Assembly (NCBI GenBank): GCA_026991065.1 | Contig: JALXCG010000027.1 | Span: 1-9,112, forward strand | DNA length: 9,112 nucleotides | Reading direction: 5' to 3' | DNA from: JALXCG01 sp026991065 [NCBI: Gemmatimonadota bacterium] | Lineage (GTDB): Bacteria; GCA-2686955 | Part shown: positions 1 to 6,547 of the stretch, one piece after another | How the letters are laid out: every line of letters begins with the position of its first letter | Numbering within the stretch: position 1 is the first letter of the stretch | The notes under the pieces: model-generated | The model's database searches: none | The model's input: the letters and a program-made list of their open reading frames with translations, nothing else | Told to the model about the DNA's origin: nothing | Position numbers and translations under genes: made by a program

Positions 1-22
1 CCGGAGCCCCCCCGACGCAGCG

Positions 23-1357
23 TCAGAACTCGTCCCGCCAGAGCAGGTTTTCCGGTCCCCCATAGGCGCCCAGGTCGGGACGTCGAGTCGGTGAACTGCA
101 ATACTCTACGCGGAGTTCGCACAAGTCGACTCCATCGGCCGCGCCATGCCCTGCATCCAGGCAGGGCGAGCCGGGGAGCGGCACCAACTCCAGCCCGGCC
201 GCCTCTCCGAGCAGCGGCTCCGCGTCGATGTTGCCGATTCCCCAGGCGCCACCGGCAACGTCGCAGTAGGTCACCTCCGCCCCACTATCGAGATAGAGTT
301 CCTCCGGCGAATCCGCCCAGAAAACACTGTTGTCCAGCAAACTCTCCCAGCCGGTGGCGTAAACCGCCCCGCCCTGGGTGGCGCTCAGGTTGGCGTAGAA
401 GGTGCAATGGTCGACCCGCAGCACCGAATAGGAGTAGATCGCTCCCCCCGCGGCCCCGGCCTGGTTGCCACGCCAGACGCAGTTGGTCGCTACCAAAGTC
501 CCCCGGTTCTCGATCGCTCCGCCGAGCCCCACCGCCTGGTTGCCCGTGAGCGTGCAGCCCCGCAACTCGACCGTGGCGCCAGAATCCAGACAGACCGCCC
601 CGCCCCCGTCGAAAGTCGCTTGGTTGTCCACGATCGCGCAACTCTCGAAGAGCGGCCGCACCGGCTCGATGAACCCCCGGCACTCAATGCCGCCGGCTCC
701 CAACGCTTGATTCTCCGCAATCCGGCAGTGGCGGAAAACGGGCGCCGCTCCACGATGGATCGCCACCCCGCCTCCCCGCTGCGCCTGGTTGTTGACCAGT
801 TCGCAATTCTCGAAGAGGGGCGCGGATTGGTAGCAATAGACTCCCGATCCCTGATTGCCCCGAATCACGCAGTGCGTGACCCGCGGCGAACTCCCTTCGC
901 CGCAGGTGATGCCGCCGCCGCTGCGCAGGCGCTCTTCACCCCGTCCGCCGGTGATGGTCAAGCCCTCCAACCCGCTACCCGGCCCCTCGCCGTCGCCAAA
1001 AACAAAAACGCTCTCCGTGCCGTCGCCGCGCACCACGGTCGCCGCCACCACGGCCCCATTCGCCGGCGCGATCCCCCGCACAGTCACCGCCTTGCCGCCA
1101 AACTCCAGCCCCGACTCCCAATAGGTGCCGGGATGAACCACGATGAGGTCGCCATCGTTTGCAACTTCCAGCGCCGCCCGGATCGACGGCGGCCCGTCCG
1201 GCACATGGAGAACCGTCGCACCGGCATCGGCGCCCGCCATGCCCATCACCATGCCCAATGCGACGGGTGCCACAAAACGCAACGCCGCCCGCCCGCATCC
1301 CGCCTGCGTCTCACGCTCTTCTCGGCTGCGCCGAGGACTCGGATCGATTACCAGCAT
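23..1357 (-). CDS. Secreted right-handed parallel beta-helix protein with POMP-like repeats
   Basis: Predicted exported surface or extracellular protein of 444 aa; ligand or enzymatic activity unknown. The ATG at 1357 is chosen because GAAGGAG sits 6 nt upstream; a GTG at 1396 would add 13 residues without a comparable site. A basic N-terminus is followed by a hydrophobic stretch (about residues 25-47) ending in an AGA-type cleavage site. Next comes the usual opening of surface beta-helix proteins (SIRAALEVANDGDLIVVHPGTY, about 58-79). Seven rungs of about 25 residues follow (about 160-335), each with a C-x-[I/L/V/F] strand, then N-Q-A or a variant, then G-G-[G/A]-[A/I/V]. This resembles Chlamydia-type POMP repeats. 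The tail has SPCLDAG and PDLGAYGGPE, like the choice-of-anchor Q domain, and ends in WRDEF. No catalytic residues of polysaccharide lyases are evident, so an adhesin, structural or sugar-binding role is as likely as enzyme activity. It stands alone on its strand. Fold confident, function unknown. Confidence 0.85.
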   Translation of the reverse strand: MLVIDPSPRRSREERETQAGCGRAALRFVAPVALGMVMGMAGADAGATVLHVPDGPPSIRAALEVANDGDLIVVHPGTYWESGLEFGGKAVTVRGIAPANGAVVAATVVRGDGTESVFVFGDGEGPGSGLEGLTITGGRGEERLRSGGGITCGEGSSPRVTHCVIRGNQGSGVYCYQSAPLFENCELVNNQAQRGGGVAIHRGAAPVFRHCRIAENQALGAGGIECRGFIEPVRPLFESCAIVDNQATFDGGGAVCLDSGATVELRGCTLTGNQAVGLGGAIENRGTLVATNCVWRGNQAGAAGGAIYSYSVLRVDHCTFYANLSATQGGAVYATGWESLLDNSVFWADSPEELYLDSGAEVTYCDVAGGAWGIGNIDAEPLLGEAAGLELVPLPGSPCLDAGHGAADGVDLCELRVEYCSSPTRRPDLGAYGGPENLLWRDEF

Positions 1358-1363
1358 TCTCTG

Positions 1364-1370
1364 CTCCTTC
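1364..1370 (-). promoter_or_regulatory. Ribosome binding site of the beta-helix gene
   Basis: Read on the minus strand, GAAGGAG is followed by CAGAGA and then ATG. This near-ideal Shine-Dalgarno sequence and spacing fixes the start at 1357 rather than at the upstream GTG at 1396. Confidence 0.75.
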
Positions 1371-1419
1371 TCTGTCTGCTCAATTGCTAAACTCACGCTC
1401 TTCGCACCGCTCTGCGGCT

Positions 1420-1584
1420 AGGAGCCTGTCGCGCATTGTCTTCACGTCGCCCCGCATCCGTCCCTGCTCCGATCTCTGCGTTGCCAAGTCCTTGAAAGGC
1501 AACCAGCCTTCCTGCAGACTCGGCGCCTTGATCTCGAAGCAGGCCCGAACACGGGGCTCGAAAGCCAATGCGCGACAGGCTCCT
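1420..1584. repeat. 165-bp imperfect palindromic element (MITE-like or long-hairpin intergenic repeat)
   Basis: The ends are a perfect 19-bp inverted repeat: 1420-1438 (AGGAGCCTGTCGCGCATTG) against 1566-1584. Pairing continues inward with small slips: 1449-1454 with 1552-1557, 1463-1468 with 1538-1543, 1470-1472 with 1534-1536, 1487-1490 with 1517-1520. The apex is a 5-bp stem (1496-1500 with 1506-1510) around the loop AACCA. The whole segment can therefore fold into one long hairpin. Several mismatches become G-U pairs if the minus strand is transcribed. It encodes no convincing protein and has no T-tract on either side, so it is not a normal terminator. No target-site duplication is visible at the edges. 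It lies upstream of two divergent genes. A non-autonomous mobile element, a REP/REPIN-like repeat and a structured RNA all remain possible. Confidence 0.65.
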
Positions 1585-1829
1585 GGTGCGGTGAACCGGC
1601 CCGGGCCGGCTCGTCAGTTGCGTCTTTTTCAAAGCAACTCGCGCGCCAATCGGTCTCGGAACAGGTTTCTTCCTCCACCGCAACGCCTTGGCCGCTTCGC
1701 CCAGCCCGCCGCGTCCCGCAGTCACCCCGCGCCATGGGTCAGCCCCACTTACCAATCGCCATGGATTGACCCTCTCTCGCGCCCTTCCCCTCCCAGCCCT
1801 CCTTCCGCCCACATCTCCGGGAGCAGCCC
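1585..1829. other. Remainder of the divergent intergenic region, with a short palindrome and a hairpin
   Basis: No credible gene is seen between the palindromic element and the NIF3-family gene. The stretch holds a perfect 14-bp palindrome CCGGCCCGGGCCGG at 1596-1609. It also holds a small hairpin, AGTTGC (1616-1621) with GCAACT (1634-1639), around a T-rich loop. From about 1680 to 1829 the plus strand is pyrimidine-rich. No good -35/-10 pair was recognised for the NIF3 gene, although its promoter must lie here or inside the element. Confidence 0.4.
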
Positions 1830-2585
1830 ATGCAACGCGACACCCTGGCTCAATTTCTCAGCGACCACCTCAACCTCGGCGCATTCCCCGACTTCGGCCC
1901 CCAGGGCTTGCAGGTGGAGGGCCGCTCCGAAGTTCGAAAAGTAGCGCTTGGCGTCTCCGCCTCCGCCGAGTTCATCCGCCGCGCCATCGCTGCCGGCGCC
2001 GACCTGCTCCTCTGTCACCACGGCATTCTCTGGGACGGCAAGGCCAAAGTGGTGCGTGGCGGCACCAAAGAGCGCTTGCGCCTTCTCTTGACGCACGATC
2101 TCACCCTGCTCGCCTACCACCTGGCGCTCGACGCCCATCCCACCCACGGCAACAACGCCCGCATCGCCGCCGCTCTCAATCTCACCGAGATCGCCCCTTT
2201 CGGCGCCTACAAAGGCAACGACCTCGGCTGCCGCGGCCGTTTCCCGGAGCCGCTCACCCACACCGCCCTCGACCAACTACTCCGCGCCACCATCGGCGGC
2301 ACCCCGCTCACCTTTCCCTTCGGCCCGGAGCCGCTGCGCACCATCGGCATCATCTCCGGTGGCGCCGAGCGCGAAGTGGAGCAAGCGGTCGCCGCCGGTC
2401 TTGACGCCTATCTCACCGGTGAAGTGAGCGAGTTCGTCCAGGAATACGCCCGCGAAGAGGGAATCACCTTCATCTCCGCCGGTCACTATCGCACCGAAAC
2501 CTTCGGCGTCCGTGCCCTGGGCGAATTGCTGGAAGCGGAGTTCGGAATCGACACCGAGTTCATCGACGTCCCCAACCCGGTCTGA
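1830..2585 (+). CDS. NIF3 family (YbgI / GTP cyclohydrolase 1 type 2-like) metal-binding protein
   Basis: Cytosolic protein of 251 aa, the usual size for the single-domain NIF3/YbgI family. Family members are toroidal oligomers binding two metal ions; the physiological reaction is unsettled, and the database name GTP cyclohydrolase 1 type 2 rests on limited evidence. Family metal-site motifs are visible: LLCHHGILW with H63 and H64, the LALDAHPTHGNN segment (99-109) with D101 and H103, and near the C-terminus SAGHYRTE with H219 and E223. The N-terminal FGPQGLQVEG (22-31) is also typical. There is no signal peptide or membrane segment. The ATG at 1830 is preceded by GGGAG at 6 nt spacing. It converges on sat and shares a hairpin terminator with it. 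Family assignment is firm; cellular role cannot be inferred from these neighbours. Confidence 0.93.
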   Translation: MQRDTLAQFLSDHLNLGAFPDFGPQGLQVEGRSEVRKVALGVSASAEFIRRAIAAGADLLLCHHGILWDGKAKVVRGGTKERLRLLLTHDLTLLAYHLALDAHPTHGNNARIAAALNLTEIAPFGAYKGNDLGCRGRFPEPLTHTALDQLLRATIGGTPLTFPFGPEPLRTIGIISGGAEREVEQAVAAGLDAYLTGEVSEFVQEYAREEGITFISAGHYRTETFGVRALGELLEAEFGIDTEFIDVPNPV

Positions 2586-2622
2586 TTTCAGCGCACCCCG
2601 CGCCCGTCTCATCCACGAAAAC

Positions 2623-2649
2623 GGGCCGCACCCAGGTGGGGTGCGGCCC
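2623..2649. terminator. Bidirectional intrinsic terminator between the convergent NIF3-family and sat genes
   Basis: A perfect 11-bp GC-rich stem, GGGCCGCACCC (2623-2633) with its complement at 2639-2649, encloses a 5-nt loop. It lies in the 108-bp gap between two facing stop codons. On the minus strand the stem is followed almost at once by TTTT (complement of 2618-2621), so sat termination is well supported. On the plus strand the tail is only ATTGAATT, so termination of the NIF3 gene is weaker. Confidence 0.75.
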
Positions 2650-2693
2650 ATTGAATTCGTCCGGCAGCGCGGGCCATGCAGCGCGCCGCGCCG

Positions 2694-3884
2694 CTACTTC
2701 TGCGACTGATAGTATTCCATCAGAATCTTTGCCACCTCGGGCCGCGCGAACTCCGGCGGCAGCGGCTCGCCGTTGGAGAGCATCTCGCGCACCTTGGTGC
2801 CGGAGAGGAAGATGAAATCCTCCTTCTTGTGACCCTCGGGCGCCTCGCGCATCATGATCACCTCGCCCACCACCTTGGAGAACGCGGTGTGATCCGCCTC
2901 GAAGATCTCGATATCGAGCTGCCCCTTGACCATATCGGTGTGGAAGATCTCCTGGGCATCAAAGGCGCCGTAGTAGCTGCCCACACCGGCGTGATCCCGC
3001 CCCACGATCAGATGGGTCGCACCCATGTTCTGGCGGAAGAGCGCGTGCAGAACCGCTTCGCGCGGGCCGGCGTAGAGCATATCGAAGCCGTAGCCGGTGA
3101 TCTCCACCGTATTGGGCTCGAAATAGAGTTCCACCATCTTGCGGATGCAGGCATCGCGCACATCGGCGGGAATATCGCCGGGCTTCAGCTTGCCCAGCAG
3201 CATGTGGATCACGGCGCCGTCGGCGTTGACCCGCTTCATGGCGATCTTGACCAGCTCTTCATGCGCCCGGTGCATGGGGTTGCGCGTCTGGAAAGCGACC
3301 ACCGTCTGCCAGCCGTTGGCGGCGATCATCTCGCGGATCTCCATCGCCGTGCGGAAAGTATCGGGGAAGTCGGTGGCGAAATAGGAGTAGTTCAGCACCT
3401 GGATCGGACCGGCGATGAAGAACTTGCCCACCGAAGTAAAGGCGGCGACCCCGGGATGGGCCGGATCGGTCGTCCCGTAGACCTGCTGCGTCATCGTCTT
3501 CATCTGATCATCGGTGGCCTCGTCGATTGCGGTCACGTCTTGAATGGCGATCACCGGATTGCCGTCGACATTGGGATCGAGTAACGCGATCCGCTTGGCG
3601 CCCCGAATCGCACTGACATCGGCCACCACATTGACCACCGGCGTCGGGAAAAAGAGACCGCTCGTCGTCTTCATTCCCTCGCCCACGCTCATCGCGTCGG
3701 CCAGGCTCATGAAACCGGTCAGCGGGTTGAAATAACCACTGCCCAGCATCACCGCATTGGCCGCGGCTTGTGAGCTAACCAGCAATTTCGGCAGGCCCTT
3801 GGCTTCTTCCAGCAGTGCAGCGCGTTGTGCAGCGTCGGCGACATAGAGCGGATTCAATGTTTCCGAGCCGTGCGGCTTAATCAT
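2694..3884 (-). CDS. sat: Sulfate adenylyltransferase (ATP sulfurylase), homo-oligomeric Sat type
   Basis: Cytosolic enzyme converting ATP and sulfate to adenosine 5'-phosphosulfate and pyrophosphate, or the reverse during sulfite oxidation. The 396 aa match the single-polypeptide Sat/Met3-type family, not the CysD/CysN heterodimer. The N-terminal PUA-like domain spans about 1-165 (IQVLNYSYF at 161-169). The catalytic domain has the nucleotide-binding motif QTRNPMHRAH (199-208, H205 and H208 being the HxxH pair), GRDHAGVG (295-302) and SGTKVREML (361-369). The protein ends shortly after this, so no APS kinase domain is fused. The ATG at 3884 has GGAG 7 nt upstream. From memory, the N-terminus and overall sequence resemble Sat of Chromatiaceae-type sulfur oxidisers. 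No aprAB, cysH, cysC or sulfate transporter gene lies nearby, so assimilation versus dissimilation cannot be decided. Terminated by the hairpin at 2623-2649. Confidence 0.96.
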   Translation of the reverse strand: MIKPHGSETLNPLYVADAAQRAALLEEAKGLPKLLVSSQAAANAVMLGSGYFNPLTGFMSLADAMSVGEGMKTTSGLFFPTPVVNVVADVSAIRGAKRIALLDPNVDGNPVIAIQDVTAIDEATDDQMKTMTQQVYGTTDPAHPGVAAFTSVGKFFIAGPIQVLNYSYFATDFPDTFRTAMEIREMIAANGWQTVVAFQTRNPMHRAHEELVKIAMKRVNADGAVIHMLLGKLKPGDIPADVRDACIRKMVELYFEPNTVEITGYGFDMLYAGPREAVLHALFRQNMGATHLIVGRDHAGVGSYYGAFDAQEIFHTDMVKGQLDIEIFEADHTAFSKVVGEVIMMREAPEGHKKEDFIFLSGTKVREMLSNGEPLPPEFARPEVAKILMEYYQSQK

Positions 3885-3996
3885 TAGTTTTCTCCGTATA
3901 AATAGTATTCAATGGACTCCACAACGCCGCATTCCAAGGGCGAAGCAGTCCACGCTGCGCGGTAAGACTCCATTTTCTCGAGTCCAATGCAAAGCG

Positions 3997-4025
3997 TTGG
4001 TAGCACACGCTCTGAAGAGGGTCAA
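3997..4025 (-). promoter_or_regulatory. Candidate sigma70-type promoter for sat
   Basis: On the minus strand TTGACC (4025-4020, five of six bases of the -35 consensus) is followed after 17 bases by TACCAA (4002-3997), a poor -10. It lies a little over 110 bp upstream of the sat start. Spacing and orientation fit, but the weak -10 leaves this tentative. The AT-rich stretch next to the start, including TACTAT, could hold another -10. Confidence 0.25.
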
Positions 4026-4499
4026 GCAGATTGGATCGCGGCCCCGGTCCCGGTTTCCTCCTCGGCCCGATCTCTTTATTGATTGCATAAGTGCTTTTGT
4101 CCGTGAGCCCGCGCAAAACCCCGCGACAATTCCTGCAGATCGCCCCAAGCGAATGCCAAGCAAGCGGATGCCGCTTTTCGGTCGACGCTTGCGCGGGTGC
4201 CATCGACCGCTCCCCGGCCCGATCCTTCTGGGGGAAAGAGCTTCGCTCCCCGGGCATTCCCCGCGCCGATCCTCTTAGTGCCGCCGCTGGTCCCCGTTTT
4301 CTTCATGCCGAAACGGCGGCGTCGCCCAGAATCTCCGCTCTTGGCTCCACCGCGCCGTCCACTTGCAAAGCGCGGCAGCATCGCCGCCCTCCCCGGCAAC
4401 CCGTTTTCTCGCTGGCGCCGGCCGGCTCGGAAGCTTATAACCCTTACGTGCAGATCCACTGAATGGCCGAGGGGGTGGCTGTTCCACCACCCGGTAACC

Positions 4500-4507
4500 A
4501 GGGAAAG
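4500..4507 (+). promoter_or_regulatory. Ribosome binding site supporting a TTG start of the sulfatase-like gene
   Basis: AGGGAAAG lies just upstream of a TTG codon at 4512. Starting there leaves a short polar and basic n-region followed directly by a normal signal-peptide core, whereas the GTG at 4197 and ATG at 4305 have no good ribosome site. Confidence 0.45.
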
Positions 4508-4511
4508 AGCT

Positions 4512-6503
4512 TTGTCGCCTCAAGCCACGGCCGCCAATTCACGAGCGGTATCCGGCGCCGCCTCCGCCCGGCGCCGCGGCCTCGCCGCCATTCTGGTGCT
4601 CAGCCTCGCGCTCTTCAGCGCTGTCGCCGACACCACCCCGCCTCCCTGGCGCGCTTACAACATCATCCTGCTGGTTCTCGACACCACGCGCGCCGACCAC
4701 TTCGGTCTCTACGGCTATGCGCGCGATACCACCCCTTTCATCGATCAACTGGCGGACGAGGGGATGGTCTGGAGTCACTTCACCAGCTCCGGCACCCACA
4801 CCATTCCCAGCACCTCCTCGCTTCTCACCGGGGTCAGCGCCGCCACCCATCGCGCCACCCGGGTCACCGCGGCGCTCGATCGATCGCTCTTCACCCTGCC
4901 GCAGCTGCTGCGGCCCTACGGCTACGAAACCCGGCTCATCACCAGCAACGAAGTCCTGGTCAAGAGCGCCCGTCAGATCCAGGACCGCTTCGACGTCACC
5001 GAGCAGACTCAGCGGCCCGACGAGAATCTCTTCAACGATCTGATCGGTTTTCTCCGCGAGGAGCATCCACGACCATTCTTCGTCCACGCCCAACCACTGG
5101 CCTGTCACAGCCCCTATCTTGTCCCCGAGCCTTTCAATACCCTCTTCGTCGGCGATGCCTACTACGGTGGATTGGGCGACATCCCGCGGGTTCTGCCCGA
5201 TCCCTTCTGCTATGGCGGTGCTCACGCCCACGCGGTGATTGGAGACTCTCTCAGTCTGGATTGGTATGTCTCCCAATACGATGGGCTCCTGGCCTACATG
5301 GATCGGCAGATCGAGGGCCTGCTCGCGGTGATGGAGGAGCAGGGGTTGCGCGAAAACACCCTGCTGGTGATCACCGCCGATCACGGCGAGATGCTCGGCG
5401 ACCACGGCTACTACCTCTGTCACCGCACCGAGTACGAGGCCAACACCCACGTTCCGCTTCTGCTCGTTCTGCCGCGCCGTTATGAGCGCGAATTCGGCAG
5501 TCGTGCCGGCAGTTGGGATGACCGCAATGTCAATCAGATCGATCTGGCGCCGACAATTCTCTCGGTGCTGGGGATCGATCCGCCGCCTCAGTTCGAGGGG
5601 CACGATCTGCTCGCCGCGCAGCAGGCGGTTGGTCTGACCACCGCCCACAGCCTGGAAGCCCGGGCGATCTGGGACGATTCCCTCAAGCTGATCCACCACG
5701 GGTTCTACCCCTACCCCGATCCCGCGCCTGAACTTTTCGCCTTTCAGACCGACCCGGGTGAGATCAACAACCTTGCCTCCGCAAACCCCGATCTGGTGCG
5801 CAAACTGCAGCGTCCGCTGCTGAGCGAGATGGCCGCGCGCCGTTTTCTCAATCGCCGGGAGCCGCCCGCGGGGGTCTTCTACCAGCGGGACTTTTCCGGC
5901 TCCAGGGTGATCACCGACTGGGCGACTCAACAGATCTGCGGCGAGGAGCAGTGCCACTGGAGCATCGCCGACGACCCGTGGAACCGGGACAATCCGGTCC
6001 TGCTGGGTGTCGCGGAAGCCTGGCCGCCGGAACCGAGTCCGCAACCCATCTCTCTTCTTGGCTTTATCGCCGAGCCGGAGGAGCCGTACGGGTTGTCCCT
6101 GCGCTTGCTGCTGGGGCGCGGCGAAGTCCAGATCGCCACCTCGGCCACCTACACCACGGAGCGGAACAGCGTGACCCCCGCCTGGGGTTACGCAGTGCGG
6201 ATCAGCGCCAGCGAAATGCGGCTGGTGCGACTGCGCCCGGGGCAGGGCCTGGTCGAGTTGGACCGTGCGGCCTACACGCTTGATCTCTACCGGTGGCACA
6301 CCTTGGCTCTGACCAACGCGGCCGGCGTTCTGCGTCTCCTGGTCGACGGCGAGCCGGTGCTGCGCGGCAGCAGCGGGCCGGCCGCGGCCTTTTTTCACGG
6401 CACCACCTACCTCGGGCTCTTCAATCAGACCACCGCTTTTTTCGACGATGTCGTACAGTGGCGCGGCACCCTCGAAGAGGTCGGGAGCCGGCCCGCGGAG
6501 TGA
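4512..6503 (+). CDS. Secreted sulfatase-superfamily hydrolase/transferase with C-terminal jelly-roll-like domain
   Basis: Exported alkaline-phosphatase/sulfatase-fold protein (PF00884 type), 663 aa from the proposed TTG start; the open frame extends back to 4197. Numbering is from the TTG. A basic RRR precedes the core GLAAILVLSLALFSAVA (about 23-39). The fold opens with NIILLVLDTTRADHFGLYGY (50-69). The activation-site region is THTIPSTSSLLTG (95-107), with Thr97 where sulfatases have the Cys or Ser converted to formylglycine, and Thr101 where Arg is usual. H199, D290-H291-G292 and H298 match metal- and substrate-site positions. The catalytic domain ends near 450. A C-terminal region (about 495-652), with YRWHTLALT, VLRLLVDGEPVL and FFDDVV, looks like a ConA/LamG-type jelly roll. 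Substrate unknown: Thr suggests phospho-ester or transferase chemistry, or loss of sulfatase activity. Possibly co-transcribed with xthA 44 bp downstream. Superfamily firm, function and start uncertain. Confidence 0.85.
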   Translation: MSPQATAANSRAVSGAASARRRGLAAILVLSLALFSAVADTTPPPWRAYNIILLVLDTTRADHFGLYGYARDTTPFIDQLADEGMVWSHFTSSGTHTIPSTSSLLTGVSAATHRATRVTAALDRSLFTLPQLLRPYGYETRLITSNEVLVKSARQIQDRFDVTEQTQRPDENLFNDLIGFLREEHPRPFFVHAQPLACHSPYLVPEPFNTLFVGDAYYGGLGDIPRVLPDPFCYGGAHAHAVIGDSLSLDWYVSQYDGLLAYMDRQIEGLLAVMEEQGLRENTLLVITADHGEMLGDHGYYLCHRTEYEANTHVPLLLVLPRRYEREFGSRAGSWDDRNVNQIDLAPTILSVLGIDPPPQFEGHDLLAAQQAVGLTTAHSLEARAIWDDSLKLIHHGFYPYPDPAPELFAFQTDPGEINNLASANPDLVRKLQRPLLSEMAARRFLNRREPPAGVFYQRDFSGSRVITDWATQQICGEEQCHWSIADDPWNRDNPVLLGVAEAWPPEPSPQPISLLGFIAEPEEPYGLSLRLLLGRGEVQIATSATYTTERNSVTPAWGYAVRISASEMRLVRLRPGQGLVELDRAAYTLDLYRWHTLALTNAAGVLRLLVDGEPVLRGSSGPAAAFFHGTTYLGLFNQTTAFFDDVVQWRGTLEEVGSRPAE

Positions 6504-6533
6504 TGCCGGCACGGGTGTCAGTCCGGAGCTTTC

Positions 6534-6543
6534 AGGAAAGGGA
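6534..6543 (+). promoter_or_regulatory. Ribosome binding site of xthA
   Basis: AGGAAAGGGA lies 4 nt before ATG at 6548. It favours this start, which also gives the canonical MRIVSWNVNGIRA N-terminus, over the ATG at 6503 that overlaps the preceding stop codon (TGATG) but has GGAG only 2 nt away. Confidence 0.65.
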
Positions 6544-6547
6544 TCGG

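Larger units (their letters stand above)
3885..4511. other. Long divergent intergenic region between sat and the sulfatase-like gene
   Basis: This 627-bp stretch has no convincing gene. Open frames cross it on both strands, but their translations are rich in R, P, S and G, lack domains and have no good ribosome sites. It must hold promoters for both flanking genes. It contains AT-rich pockets that stand out against the GC-rich background: about 3893-3915 just upstream of sat, about 4070-4100, and TTATAA at 4435-4440, a possible -10 for the sulfatase-like gene with no clear -35. A short hairpin, GAGC-TTC-GCTC flanked by a G-run and a C-run, lies at about 4230-4251. No tRNA or riboswitch was recognised. 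Confidence 0.4.

Noticed and set aside
1380-1568. 62-codon minus-strand open frame
   Set aside because: It lies almost wholly on the palindromic element and overlaps the start of the beta-helix gene; no ribosome site or domain. The open frame is explained by the hairpin sequence.
1731-1772. GCCATGG direct repeats and a GGGTCA/TGACCC inverted repeat upstream of the NIF3-family gene
   Set aside because: Six- to seven-base matches over a 40-bp span are expected by chance in GC-rich DNA; no paired promoter boxes support an operator.
1159-1944. 261-codon plus-strand frame across the divergent gap
   Set aside because: Runs antisense to the beta-helix gene, through the palindromic element and into the NIF3 gene in the wrong frame; Pro/Ser/Arg-rich with no domain.
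3877-4257. 126-codon minus-strand open frame overlapping the sat start
   Set aside because: Composition is Arg/Pro/Ser-rich without domain or ribosome site, and the overlap with the sat start would block the GGAG site from acting normally. Most likely spurious.
4463-5485. 340-codon plus-strand frame with ATG at 4463
   Set aside because: Overlaps the sulfatase-like gene in another frame; translation is low-complexity Arg/His/Pro-rich, typical of an out-of-frame shadow.
4539-6512. 657-codon antisense open frame opposite the sulfatase-like gene
   Set aside because: A shadow caused by high GC at third positions; the plus-strand protein has clear superfamily motifs, the antisense translation has none.
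6503-6547. Upstream ATG (6503) for xthA overlapping the preceding stop
   Set aside because: The ribosome site is too close, and the added 15 residues are not part of the family, whose proteins begin at the M-x-[I/F]-x-S-[W/F]-N motif encoded from 6548.
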